Of a stretch of DNA of 64,000 bases, positions 20,420 to 28,449 are shown piece after piece. A model generated the notes under the pieces. The model was not told the DNA's origin. It saw only the letters and a program-made list of their open reading frames with translations, and searched no databases. Every line of letters begins with the position of its first letter. Positions within the stretch are counted from its first letter, which is position 1. Position numbers and translations under genes: made by a program. The DNA is from Acidimicrobiales bacterium (GTDB lineage: Bacteria; Actinomycetota; Acidimicrobiia; Acidimicrobiales; Aldehydirespiratoraceae). The DNA lies in the NCBI GenBank assembly GCA_029263175.1, contig JAJCXZ010000101.1:1-64000 (forward strand), read 5' to 3'.

Positions 20420-21087
20420 GAGGTTGCCTCGGCCTCTTCCCGGCGACCGAACAGCCAACCCGGCACCACGCCAAACGCCGCGATGAGCAACGGCACACCC
20501 GCGGGGCTGATCGGTACTGCCGCGATGGCGAGGACGCCTCCGGCCAGCGCGGCGACACGGCCCGGCCGAGCACCGAGGTGCGGCACCAGCAAAGCGATGA
20601 AGGCCGCCGGGAATGCGGCATCGAGCCCAAACGCCTCCGGCTCGCCGATCACTGATCCGAGGAGCGCGCCGCCAACCGACCCGAGATTCCAGAGTGACCA
20701 CAACCAGAGCGCTGTCCACCAGAACGCATCGGCCGCGGTTTCGTCGTCGCCTTGAATCGATGCCATCGCGGTGGTCTCGTCGATCACGAAGTGAGCGCTC
20801 AGGCCGCGGCGCAGCGCCGAGCCACGAAACAAGCGCGACACCACAGGTCCGTAGAGCGCGTTGCGAGCGGCGAGCAACATCGCTGATCCCACGGCCGCGT
20901 AGCTCGATCCGCCGCCATCGATCACGCTCACCGCGGCGAACTGGCTGGCCCCGGTGAACAGGAACGCCGACATCACCATGATCTGGGGCAGTGATAGTCC
21001 AGCGGCATCAGCGAGCACACCGAACGTCATCGCCACGATTCCGACGGCGATGCTCAGTACCAGGCCTTCACGGCGATGTTCCGACAC
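20416..21087 (-). CDS. azlC: Branched-chain amino acid permease, AzlC family
   Basis: A 223-residue membrane protein of the AzlC (YgaZ) family with six to seven helices. The typical blocks are present: GIVAMTFGVLADAAGLSLPQIMVMSAFLFTGASQFA and an NALYGPVVSR segment, then HFVIDETTAMAS. With AzlD it should export branched-chain amino acids or analogues. The spacing to the upstream phosphatase gene is six bases and to azlD minus four, so it is a central member of the same transcription unit. Confidence 0.9.
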   Translation of the reverse strand: MSEHRREGLVLSIAVGIVAMTFGVLADAAGLSLPQIMVMSAFLFTGASQFAAVSVIDGGGSSYAAVGSAMLLAARNALYGPVVSRLFRGSALRRGLSAHFVIDETTAMASIQGDDETAADAFWWTALWLWSLWNLGSVGGALLGSVIGEPEAFGLDAAFPAAFIALLVPHLGARPGRVAALAGGVLAIAAVPISPAGVPLLIAAFGVVPGWLFGRREEAEATS

Positions 21088-21093
21088 GGTGCC

Positions 21094-21624
21094 CTAGTTG
21101 AGGAGAAGGCCGGGGATGAGCGCGTCGACGAGGTCAGCGAGCTCATCGATACAGGTGTCGAAGGCGGGTTGCTGGCCCGAGCCGGGGTCGATGACCTCTT
21201 CCCATGCCTCGACCTCGCGCCCGGCCAGGCTGAGGGCGGCAACCCGTTCGTCGAGGGTGCTTCCGCCGACGAGAGGAAGCTCGCGCACCACCCGTTTCAA
21301 CATGCCCGAGATCGGTAGCGCGCTCGGCAGCCGCCGGCGCATCCATTGGATGTGCAGTGGCTCCATGGTGAGAATCAGGCTGCTCAGCTCGACATCGACT
21401 TCTTCGAGCTGACGACTGCGATGCCACGGATCCTTCAGACCGTGCCGGTCGAGAGCGGCCCGGGTCCGCGCGCTCATCGGCTGGTTCGGGAGCACGAGGG
21501 TGCCGGCGCTGCGCACGTCGATCGGCCCGTCCTCGCCGAGCCGGTCCTTGAGCAGCGTCGCCGCCATGACCGAGCGGGCTGCGTTGCCAGTGCAGACAAA
21601 GGTGACGATGGGGCGTTCGCTCAT
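21094..21624 (-). CDS. Low-molecular-weight protein tyrosine phosphatase-like
   Basis: A 176-residue protein beginning with the P-loop VTFVCTGNAARSVMAATLL, the Cys-x5-Arg signature of LMW phosphatases and arsenate reductases. The helix after it and the AGTLVLPNQPMSARTRAALDRHG segment match that family. The usual late Asp-Pro (general acid) may be the one in EVIDPGSG. It could act on phosphotyrosine, arsenate or phospho-arginine. I start at the ATG at 21624, whose ATGA overlaps the thioesterase stop; the frame to 21741 is non-homologous. Confidence 0.83.
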   Translation of the reverse strand: MSERPIVTFVCTGNAARSVMAATLLKDRLGEDGPIDVRSAGTLVLPNQPMSARTRAALDRHGLKDPWHRSRQLEEVDVELSSLILTMEPLHIQWMRRRLPSALPISGMLKRVVRELPLVGGSTLDERVAALSLAGREVEAWEEVIDPGSGQQPAFDTCIDELADLVDALIPGLLLN

Positions 21625-22214
21625 CGGGGTCGTCTCACGAAGATCGCCTCGGCCTCCGCCGTCGGCGCACCAGTATCCAGGGCGTCGATGTAACAGGCCG
21701 CACGGACGAGCACCCGCCGGCTTCGATCCTCCTCGATCCACGCCCGGAAGAGGAGATCGGTGTCGAGCGGCGTCGGCCGGCGATATCTCAGCGTCAAGCG
21801 GCCGGTCATCGCGCCGGGGGCATGGGTGAGCCGTTGAGCCGCCCCCATCACCTCGTCGAAGAGTCCGGCGACGACGCCACCATGGACAAACCCGGGCGGG
21901 CCCTCGCGCAACCTGTCGAGGCGCACGCGACCATCGATCGTCGGGCGCCCGTCATCGAGCTCGCCGCCGCCGAGGGTCATGGGCGGGGCGCAGGCGTTCA
22001 ACGCCCCCGACCAGGCAGTGAGCTCTCGTCCGCGGGGCCGGCGAGCAGGGTCGGGGTCCTTCTCGTACCAACGCAGGCGACGCCTACCGTTTTCCAGCGC
22101 ACTCGTGAGCTGATCGAGACCGGCGATCGCCGTCGCTTCGTCGACGGTGTCGGTCTCGTGCGAGTGAAGCGCGAGCGCGAGACGACGCACCGCGGCGGCA
22201 AGTTCGGCGCTCAT
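21621..22214 (-). CDS. PaaI-type hotdog thioesterase
   Basis: A 197-residue protein. The C-terminal 130 residues form a hotdog fold: GRVRLDRLREGPPGFVHGGVVAGLFDEVMGAAQ is the PaaI/YdiI family signature (HGG with Asp/Glu downstream), and LTLRYRRPTPLDTDLLFRAW is the partner strand. The first 70 residues are a helical extension with no recognised domain. It should hydrolyse an acyl-CoA or related thioester. It overlaps both neighbours by four bases (nucleosidase upstream, phosphatase downstream). Confidence 0.83.
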   Translation of the reverse strand: MSAELAAAVRRLALALHSHETDTVDEATAIAGLDQLTSALENGRRRLRWYEKDPDPARRPRGRELTAWSGALNACAPPMTLGGGELDDGRPTIDGRVRLDRLREGPPGFVHGGVVAGLFDEVMGAAQRLTHAPGAMTGRLTLRYRRPTPLDTDLLFRAWIEEDRSRRVLVRAACYIDALDTGAPTAEAEAIFVRRPR

Positions 22215-22933
22215 TGGTCTCCCAGCTGGTCGATGAGCTTCATCATCGTGGCCTGCAGCGCATCTGCCGCCGCGGCAAGGTTGGCCGTGAACTGTGTGGC
22301 CGTGGCGACGGGGGACTCGACCAGATCGGTGATCGCCTTCACAGCGGTGACCGGGACTCCATGGAGTTGAGCAACCCAGGCCACCGCGGCAGCCTCCATC
22401 TCCTTGACCTCGGCACCGCTGGCGAGGATGCGCTCACGGTCGGTCGGCGATTCATCGAGACTGTCGCCGGTGGTGACGATGCCGAGCCGACAGCCCAACG
22501 CATCCGCGAGCTCGCGCAGGTCCGCGGTCGCGATCTCGCCGCGCCCGAACTGGTCGAATCCGGGTAGATCGATTCGCCGATCGTGACAGGCGATGTGGGG
22601 CCACGCGACGAAGACCTCGCCGATCTCGGCATTCGACCGGTGCCATCCACCCGCCGTCCCTGCGGTGACGACGAGGTCGATGGGTCCATACGTGAGCGCG
22701 ACCTGGGTCGTCAGCGCCGCGGCGGTCGATCCGATGCAGTCAACGCCGGTCGTGGGGTCCCGGCCGTTCACCGCCAACAGCACCTCGGGGCGGCCACCGA
22801 CAGCCGGCGCAACGGCGAGACGAACCGGCAACGTCGATGCCCATACCGGGACCTCGATCGGTGTGGCGCCGAGCGCATCGCGCAGCGGGGCGGCCTCCGC
22901 CTCCATGGCCATGATGACTGCGACGCGTTCCAC
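22211..22933 (-). CDS. 5'-methylthioadenosine/S-adenosylhomocysteine nucleosidase-like
   Basis: A 240-residue phosphorylase-superfamily (PNP/UDP) nucleosidase. The first residues VAVIMAMEAEAAPL match the MTA/SAH nucleosidase start (the 'GAMxxE' segment). Later GTAGGW, GIVTTGDSLDES, and EVKEMEAAAVAWVAQLHGV carry the ribose-binding Met-Glu and the active-site Asp region. It should cleave MTA or SAH (or futalosine, a close paralogue) to adenine and a thioribose sugar. It starts at GTG 22933 with TACGCT six bases upstream. It heads the six-gene run ending with murA. Confidence 0.8.
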   Translation of the reverse strand: MERVAVIMAMEAEAAPLRDALGATPIEVPVWASTLPVRLAVAPAVGGRPEVLLAVNGRDPTTGVDCIGSTAAALTTQVALTYGPIDLVVTAGTAGGWHRSNAEIGEVFVAWPHIACHDRRIDLPGFDQFGRGEIATADLRELADALGCRLGIVTTGDSLDESPTDRERILASGAEVKEMEAAAVAWVAQLHGVPVTAVKAITDLVESPVATATQFTANLAAAADALQATMMKLIDQLGDQ

Positions 22934-22959
22934 GGCCGGAGCGTACGCGTTTTTGGCGC

Positions 22960-22975
22960 TGTGACCTTGTTCACG
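22960..22975. promoter_or_regulatory. CRP/FNR-like palindrome
   Basis: TGTGA-CCTTGT-TCACG matches nine of the ten fixed positions of the CRP consensus (TGTGA-N6-TCACA). It lies in the gap between the divergent nucleosidase and SLH genes, 150 bases before the latter. A Crp-family regulator is encoded at 36126. The match alone is suggestive only. Confidence 0.3.
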
Positions 22976-23125
22976 CGCGCGCCACCCTTTCCGGCTGTCC
23001 AGGTACCGTTTTCCTGTCGCCACCATGGCCTTCTGAGCCTGACCCCGATCAACCCAGTCACCATTGTGATTGGCGCCCGACCCGGCTCCCTCAACGATCC
23101 CCTGAATTAGGACGACTTCTCCATC

Positions 23126-24001
23126 ATGCAGAATCTGCTGCGCCGCCGTGTGCTTACCTCTCTTGTCGCGTTCCTCGTGTTCGCGACAGCCGCCCCGGCT
23201 GCCGCAGCCGGTGGCTTTGGTGATGTCGAGGACGGCAGCTACTACACCGACGCCGTCAGCTGGATGGTCGACCAAGGCATCACGACTGGAGTTGAACCCG
23301 GATGCTTTGGCCCAAACGAGAACGTCAGTCGAGGCCAGATCGCCGCCTTCTTGTACCGCCTGGACAGCTCGCTGGGCAATGATCCGCAGTCCGGCGCGCA
23401 CCCGTTCACCGATGTCATCGCGTCATATCAGCAGGCGCCCGTCGGCTGGCTCTACACCGCTGGGATCTCGACGGGAACCAGCGCGACGACGTTCACCCCT
23501 GGAGCCGCAATCAGCCGCGGAGACTTCGCCGTGATGTTGTGGCGCTATGCGGGTCAACCCACGCCTGGCACCGATCACTCGTTCGTCGATGTGTACCGCG
23601 GGTATCAACACAGGGCCATCTCCTGGATGGCTGCCATCGGCCTCACCACCGGCACGAGCCCAGTGACGTTCAGCCCCGAGAACACGATGACGCGGGCACA
23701 GGCTGCGGCGTTCATCTTCCGCTTCGTGGCCCCGGGCGATGTTGCGGACGCCGACAGGGCCTCTGAGGTCAGCGGATGCACCCGTGAGCTCCGAGTCACC
23801 TTGGAGACCAGCGGGCTCACTCCGAGCGAAGCGCGTTGTGTTGCGCCCTACCTGGCCGATTTCGACGCCGACATCCTGATCAAGGTCGTCGCCGACGAGC
23901 AGCGGGCTCCGATCACCCTGATCATCGCGGTCGCCGAGTCGCTTCGCGCCGGCTGCCTGAGCGACATCAGAATCGCCGAACTCACCCGGCTCTTCCTCTA
24001 A
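23126..24001 (+). CDS. Secreted protein with three SLH domains
   Basis: A 291-residue protein with a Sec signal peptide (basic MQNLLRRR, hydrophobic core, AxA site near residue 28). Three S-layer homology repeats follow at about 30-85, 90-145 and 150-205: each starts F-x-D-V, has a Y-x-AVSW-type helix, G-[IL]-[ST]-TGT and a final [ST]RG/ARA helix. The C-terminal 85 residues hold two Cys (SGCTREL, EARCVAP) and a third in RAGCLSD, and I do not recognise that part. SLH repeats bind pyruvylated cell-wall polymers. It resembles the SLH repeats at 62391-62900 of the DUF1501 gene. Confidence 0.85.
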   Translation: MQNLLRRRVLTSLVAFLVFATAAPAAAAGGFGDVEDGSYYTDAVSWMVDQGITTGVEPGCFGPNENVSRGQIAAFLYRLDSSLGNDPQSGAHPFTDVIASYQQAPVGWLYTAGISTGTSATTFTPGAAISRGDFAVMLWRYAGQPTPGTDHSFVDVYRGYQHRAISWMAAIGLTTGTSPVTFSPENTMTRAQAAAFIFRFVAPGDVADADRASEVSGCTRELRVTLETSGLTPSEARCVAPYLADFDADILIKVVADEQRAPITLIIAVAESLRAGCLSDIRIAELTRLFL

Positions 24002-24019
24002 CCACACCTGGATCGTCCG

Positions 24020-25366
24020 CTATCCGTCCACCCCGCCCACGGTCATCCCGCTGAGCGCCGGATCGCAGTCGTAGACCCCGGGGGCGACAGGCGTTCGCCG
24101 TTCGAACTCAACACCGTCGACGCCCACGATCACTGCGCATGTGTCGGAGAACCTTCCCGACCCGATCGTGCGGTGCAAGCCACCACCCGTCCAGCCGTCA
24201 AGCTCCGCGGCGCGTTCGGCGAGACACGCTCGGCCGAACCGCTGACCGCAGGCATCGGCAGCCGAGGCGAACCTCCAGAACGCAGATGCTGCCAACAAAG
24301 CGTCACCCGTCGGCTCGACGGCGACCTCGGCAAGCAACTCGACGTAACGCGCGGTGACCGGAGCGGCACCCTTGTCCTCGATCGGGTGAAACGGCAACTC
24401 GACCAACAACCGCTCGACGGGAAGACCCGCCGCCACCGCATCAGCAATGCAGGCGTGATCGTATGTCGAGGGACCACTCATGATCAGAGGCGGTGACTCA
24501 TCAGCGGCGAACGCAGCCAACATCGAAACGATGGCGCTCGCACACGCGCCGTCGATGCGAACCAGGCCTGCTTCTGCATCGCGAACGGCCTCGGCCAGTG
24601 CATCCCAGTCAGGGGTTTCATCAAGGGGATATGTGAGCGACGCCACAACGGCAACAGGAACGGTCGACTCTCGAATCGCCGCACTCCGGATCTCGTTTGC
24701 TCGAATACCGCTGGCGGTGTCAGGCCCGATCAGCACGACGCGAGCCGCCGCCGCCTCGCTTCGCGAGGCGTGCAAGAACCCCACCAGGACCACCGGATCT
24801 CCGATGGTCAGATCGTTGATCCATCCGTCGAACGACGGCAACCCGCAAGCCTCTCGCGCGGCCTGCGCATCGTCGGCCTGGAGATACCCCTGCCCGACGA
24901 CTGCAACCACTTCGGTGCACTGAACCTCGGTACGCGCCTGTACCTCCACGACTGCCGCGTCGTACTCGAGTACATGTACTTCTCGACCCAGGAGACCACC
25001 GAGTGCATTGCAGTGACCGGCCATCACCTCGACTGCGTCAGGCATTGCGCGCCCGGACCCGAACGAATACAACCCGCCCCGATCGTTGCCGGCTCCGATC
25101 GTGATCGTGGCGCTGTCGATCCCGACTTGAGCTCGGATCGCCGTTCGCGACACCTCACCTCCGCGACCGCATGGAAGCACGAGATCACCGATGCTCGGAC
25201 CCTCCACCGCCGGTGGGTCAGTCGGTGGAGGGGGAAGCAGCGTTGTAGTCGAACCCTCCCCGGTGATCTCGGACTCGAACGGTGACGCCGCGGGCTCAGG
25301 GTCAGCGGTGCATGCAGCGGCGAACACCAGTGCCACAAGAAGGAGGAGAAACCAGGGGCGCCGCAT
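24020..25366 (-). CDS. Lipoprotein resembling type I periplasmic amino-acid-binding proteins
   Basis: A 448-residue predicted lipoprotein: MRRPWFLLLLVALVFAAAC ends in a lipobox (FAAAC), and a Pro/Thr/Ser-rich linker follows. The mature part has the two-lobed pattern of the branched-chain amino acid/urea-binding (LivJ-like) family: IDSATITIGAGNDRGG, AMPDAVEVMAGHCNALGGLLGREV, VVAVVGQGYL, VVLIGPD, SPPLIMSGPSTYDH. The LivJ-like binding motifs are only loosely kept. No permease genes adjoin, so it may be a receptor and not a transporter part. The ATG at 25366 is chosen; a GTG at 25372 is equally possible. Confidence 0.65.
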   Translation of the reverse strand: MRRPWFLLLLVALVFAAACTADPEPAASPFESEITGEGSTTTLLPPPPTDPPAVEGPSIGDLVLPCGRGGEVSRTAIRAQVGIDSATITIGAGNDRGGLYSFGSGRAMPDAVEVMAGHCNALGGLLGREVHVLEYDAAVVEVQARTEVQCTEVVAVVGQGYLQADDAQAAREACGLPSFDGWINDLTIGDPVVLVGFLHASRSEAAAARVVLIGPDTASGIRANEIRSAAIRESTVPVAVVASLTYPLDETPDWDALAEAVRDAEAGLVRIDGACASAIVSMLAAFAADESPPLIMSGPSTYDHACIADAVAAGLPVERLLVELPFHPIEDKGAAPVTARYVELLAEVAVEPTGDALLAASAFWRFASAADACGQRFGRACLAERAAELDGWTGGGLHRTIGSGRFSDTCAVIVGVDGVEFERRTPVAPGVYDCDPALSGMTVGGVDG

Positions 25367-25481
25367 GCCCACGGGCTACCACACCGGCTGGGCCAGTTGG
25401 CCTATGCCCGGCATCGGTTTCCCATCACGACGGTCCCGGAGACCTATTCACCGGCCATCATCGGATGCCGAAGGAAGTCCC

Positions 25482-25655
25482 ATGGCCGATCATCATCCCT
25501 GCAACCTCTGCGGTGACCGCCATGGTCGGTCACGATCCGACCGCCTGGGCCGCTACAGCCGCACATGCGACGACTGCGAATCACGGCGCGGCTCTCACCT
25601 CGCGCACGGGCAGATCGGCTACGTCAGCCGAGCGCGCTCGCTCGCGCTCGTCTAG
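25482..25655 (+). CDS. Small zinc-ribbon-like protein
   Basis: A 57-residue open frame with CNLCGDRHGR and CDDCESRRGS, two CxxC knuckles 20 residues apart, as in zinc ribbons. A good Shine-Dalgarno, AAGGAAG, lies five bases before the ATG. The rest is basic. The gene is short and its codon use is less typical, so it is tentative. No function is assigned. Confidence 0.4.
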   Translation: MADHHPCNLCGDRHGRSRSDRLGRYSRTCDDCESRRGSHLAHGQIGYVSRARSLALV

Positions 25656-25715
25656 CCCCCCATCAGAGCGGCATGGCGCCGATTCGGCGCCAGGTCCGCC
25701 AGCTAGCCTGAACCA

Positions 25716-26108
25716 ATGCGCCGCCTGCTCATCCTGTTTCTGTTCTGTGGCGCGTTCGCTGCCGGCTGTGGCAGTACCGACGAGCCCGCCGAACCCATCC
25801 CTCCCGCCGTCAGCGATACCGACGAGAGCGATACCGGCACCGTCAGCACGGACAGCCGCTCCACCGACTCCGGCGGAGCCGATTCAGTCGATGACGGGGA
25901 TCTCGAGCCCGAGGATGACACCAACACCGATCTTGTCGTCCAAGCCGTCGCCATGGCGTGGGGCATCGACGAGGAGTTGGCGCGATGTGTTGTCGAGGAA
26001 CTCTCCCTCGACGACCCTGCGGCCATTGACCCCGCCGCGGTAGACGATCCGACCCAAGAGATCTGTGGCACCTCGCTGGTTGAACTCATGACCGGAGCAA
26101 GCCGATGA
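25716..26108 (+). CDS. Acidic lipoprotein of unknown function
   Basis: A 130-residue lipoprotein: basic MRRLLILFLFCGAFAAGC with lipobox (AAGC), then an acidic, Ser/Thr/Asp-rich linker of about 50 residues, then a small domain (AVAMAWGIDEELARCVVEELSLDDPAAID) with two Cys. That last part recalls the C-terminal segment of the SLH protein at 23126. TAGCCT lies six bases before the ATG, suggesting a leaderless message. Its TGA overlaps the next gene's ATG by four bases, so the two are co-expressed. Confidence 0.65.
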   Translation: MRRLLILFLFCGAFAAGCGSTDEPAEPIPPAVSDTDESDTGTVSTDSRSTDSGGADSVDDGDLEPEDDTNTDLVVQAVAMAWGIDEELARCVVEELSLDDPAAIDPAAVDDPTQEICGTSLVELMTGASR

Positions 26109-26377
26109 TGAAATCTCGCGTACATCTTGCATGGGTCCTCGTATTCGCGGTCATCGCGTTGACGCTTGTCGTCGAACCCGCGCTCGCGCAGTCGACCGAT
26201 CCGGACTATCTCGACGACGCCGGTCGGATCATCGGCTCCCCCGCCGCGGGTCCAGATCCGGAGCACCCTGGTGACCGCGGCGGCTACGCCCAGTTCATGA
26301 CCCTTGCGGTCATGGCCGGCGGCATCGGTTTCATCGCCTGGCGAATCACCCGTCACGCTCGTAACACCGCGGACTAA
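26105..26377 (+). CDS. Small secreted/membrane protein
   Basis: A 90-residue protein with a signal peptide (SRVHLAWVLVFAVIALTLVV, AxA-type site at PALAQ), an acidic extracytoplasmic stretch with DPDYLDDAGRIIGSP, then a membrane helix (FMTLAVMAGGIGFIAWRI) and a basic tail (TRHARN). It is translationally coupled to the lipoprotein gene before it (ATGA). Its stop codon lies inside the palindromic element at 26374. The function is unknown. Confidence 0.6.
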   Translation: MMKSRVHLAWVLVFAVIALTLVVEPALAQSTDPDYLDDAGRIIGSPAAGPDPEHPGDRGGYAQFMTLAVMAGGIGFIAWRITRHARNTAD

Positions 26378-26410
26378 GTCACGCTGGGGTCTGTCCCCAG
26401 CGTGACTTAG
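26374..26410. repeat. Perfect 16-bp palindrome on a stop codon (copy 3)
   Basis: CTAAGTCACGCTGGGG (26374-26389) and its exact reverse complement (26395-26410) surround a TCTGT loop. The TAA stop of the small membrane protein gene (26375-26377) lies in the left arm. The element is nearly the same as the one at 6388-6421. It should form a very stable hairpin in RNA and act as a terminator or an mRNA 3' protection element. Confidence 0.85.
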
Positions 26411-26448
26411 TGCCACGCGGGGCTCGAGGGCTGACATGATGGGCGACC

Positions 26449-27453
26449 ATGGCCGGCCCCCAGTTCAACGCTGAATTCGATCCCCGATACGGCGAGCTCG
26501 TCGATGTCTCTCCCCTGCTCCGGCGAATCGTCTGCAAAAACCCGTCGAAGTTCACCTTTCACGGCACCGGTACCTACGTGATCGGCCACGGCGATGTCGC
26601 CATCGTCGACCCCGGGCCTCGTGATCAAGCCCACATCGAGGCACTGCTCCGGGCCCTCGACGGCGAGACGGTCCGGCACATCCTCATCACCCACACGCAC
26701 GGTGATCACTCTCCCGCCTCCGCGGCCATCGCCGACGCCACCGGCGCGCCAGTCCTCGGCTACGGTCCGCATCCTGCGCATGCGGGCAGCGAGGGTTCCG
26801 ACACCGACGACGACGATGACGATGACGATGACGATGACGCGGGCGAGACCGACCCAAGTGGCGGCTACGGCAGCGAGGACCCGGAGTTCGCCGAAAAGCA
26901 CCGTGTCGACACGGATTTCGACCCGGAGTCACCCTTGCGCCATGGCGATGTGATCGCCGGCCCGGGCTACACGATCGAGGCACTCCACACACCCGGGCAT
27001 ATCTCCAACCATCTCTGCTTCGCACTGAAGGAAGAAGACGCAGTGCTCAGTGGCGACCATGTGATGGGCTGGTCGACAACCATCATCCCGCCCCCCGATG
27101 GCGATGTCGCCGACTACCTCGAGTCACTGCAGGTTCTCATCGATCGCCCGCAGGATCAGCGCCTCTACCCGACGCATGGGGAACACATCGACGATCATCA
27201 CCAGTACGTCCAGGCCCTGCTGACCCACCGGCTCGCCCGCGAGGCCGGAATCGTGAGACAACTCCAGGGCGGCCCCAAGTCGGCGAAGGAGATGGTGCTC
27301 GAGCTGTACGCGGACGTGGCCAAGCATCTGCACAAGCCGGCGGCTCGATCAGTGGTCGCACATCTCCGCAAGCTGCACGACGAGGGCCGGGCTGCGCCGG
27401 CCATCGCCGATGCCTCGACCGTCAGCAGCAAGACCGTGTGGGAACTGACCTGA
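26449..27453 (+). CDS. MBL-fold metallo-hydrolase with poly-Asp insertion
   Basis: A 334-residue metallo-beta-lactamase-fold hydrolase. Metal ligands are in place: HxHxDH in THTHGDHS, His in TPGHISNHLC, Asp in LSGDHVMGW, and a final His in PTHGEHID. The C-terminal 80 residues form a helical winged-helix-like domain, as in the LACTB2/glyoxalase-II-like group, whose members act as RNases or thioesterases. After residue 118 an acidic insert contains eleven consecutive Asp residues (codons 26806-26838) and further Ser/Gly; homologues usually lack it. The 3' end is 3 bases from the convergent oppF stop. Confidence 0.85.
   Translation: MAGPQFNAEFDPRYGELVDVSPLLRRIVCKNPSKFTFHGTGTYVIGHGDVAIVDPGPRDQAHIEALLRALDGETVRHILITHTHGDHSPASAAIADATGAPVLGYGPHPAHAGSEGSDTDDDDDDDDDDDAGETDPSGGYGSEDPEFAEKHRVDTDFDPESPLRHGDVIAGPGYTIEALHTPGHISNHLCFALKEEDAVLSGDHVMGWSTTIIPPPDGDVADYLESLQVLIDRPQDQRLYPTHGEHIDDHHQYVQALLTHRLAREAGIVRQLQGGPKSAKEMVLELYADVAKHLHKPAARSVVAHLRKLHDEGRAAPAIADASTVSSKTVWELT
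26806..26838 (+). repeat. (GAC/GAT) microsatellite coding for eleven Asp
   Basis: Eleven Asp codons in a row; the later part alternates GAT and GAC with six-base periodicity, so it can slip in replication. It lies within the MBL hydrolase gene. Confidence 0.95.
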
Positions 27454-27456
27454 CGG

Positions 27457-28449
27457 TCAGCGCACGACAGGATGGTGGCAGGCGACGTAGTGATCGCTGT
27501 CGCCCACCTGCTGCATCTCGGGCTCGTCGGAGATGCAGACTGCGGAGACGTACGGGCACCGGGTGCGGAAGCGACACCCACCAGGAGGGCTGACCGGCGA
27601 GGGGATTTCGCCGCTGATATCGCCCTCACTCTCATCAACCGTCGGAGCGGGCTGCGGAATCGAGGCCAACAGCGCCCGTGTGTAGGGGTGGCGCGGCTGC
27701 TCGTACAACAAGTCGGCATCGCCGATCTCGCACGCCTTCCCGAGGTACATGACGATGATGCGGTCACTGACGTTCTTCACGACGCTCAGATCGTGGCTGA
27801 TGAACACAAGCGTCAGTCCATACCGCTGCTTCATGTCCTCGAGCAGGTTGAGGATCTGAGCCTGCACCGAAACATCGAGGGCCGACACCGGCTCGTCACA
27901 GATCAGCACCTTCGGATCGAGGGCCAGCGCCCTGGCGATTCCGATCCGCTGCGCCTGCCCACCCGAGAACTGGTGGACGCGACGGTCGCCGAACTCAGGG
28001 TCGATTCCCACCGTTTCCATCAACTCGTCAATGCGGTCCCTGCTCCACACTCCTTGGCCGTCGCCCCAGATCACGAGTCCTTCCGCGATGACTTCGCGAA
28101 CCTTGCGGCGAGGGTTGAGCGATGAGATCGGATCCTGGAAGATCATCTGCAGATCGGGTCGAAGCGAACGCAGCGCCGCCCCGCTCAGTGCCGCGAGGTC
28201 GTGATCGAGGTAGCGCACGCTCCCGCCGGCGATCTCGTTCAGCCGAACGATCGAGCGGGCGACGGTGGACTTGCCGCATCCGGACTCTCCGACGATGCCG
28301 AGGGTCTCGCCCTCCAACACATCGAAGCTGATGCCACTGACGGCGTGAACCACGTCACGGCGACCAACCCGAAACTCCACGGTGAGGTCCTCGACCTCGA
28401 GAATCGTGCTGTCGCCCCCGCGTAGTGGAGCATGTCCCGAGCCCGCCAT
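27457..28449 (-). CDS. oppF: Oligopeptide ABC transporter ATP-binding protein F
   Basis: A 330-residue ATPase of the OppF/DppF type. It has Walker A GESGCGKSTVARS, Q-loop QMIFQDPISSLNPR, signature FSGGQAQRIGIARALALDP, Walker B LICDEPVSALD and the switch His in FISHDLS. The C-terminal cluster CRFRTRCPYVSAVCISDEP with Cys residues and HPYTRALLASIP is the usual Opp/Dpp extension, which carries a [4Fe-4S]-type site. It powers import through OppB/OppC with OppD. The start is the ATG at 28449, overlapping oppD's stop by one base; the frame to 29181 is spurious. It ends the operon. Confidence 0.95.
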   Translation of the reverse strand: MAGSGHAPLRGGDSTILEVEDLTVEFRVGRRDVVHAVSGISFDVLEGETLGIVGESGCGKSTVARSIVRLNEIAGGSVRYLDHDLAALSGAALRSLRPDLQMIFQDPISSLNPRRKVREVIAEGLVIWGDGQGVWSRDRIDELMETVGIDPEFGDRRVHQFSGGQAQRIGIARALALDPKVLICDEPVSALDVSVQAQILNLLEDMKQRYGLTLVFISHDLSVVKNVSDRIIVMYLGKACEIGDADLLYEQPRHPYTRALLASIPQPAPTVDESEGDISGEIPSPVSPPGGCRFRTRCPYVSAVCISDEPEMQQVGDSDHYVACHHPVVR

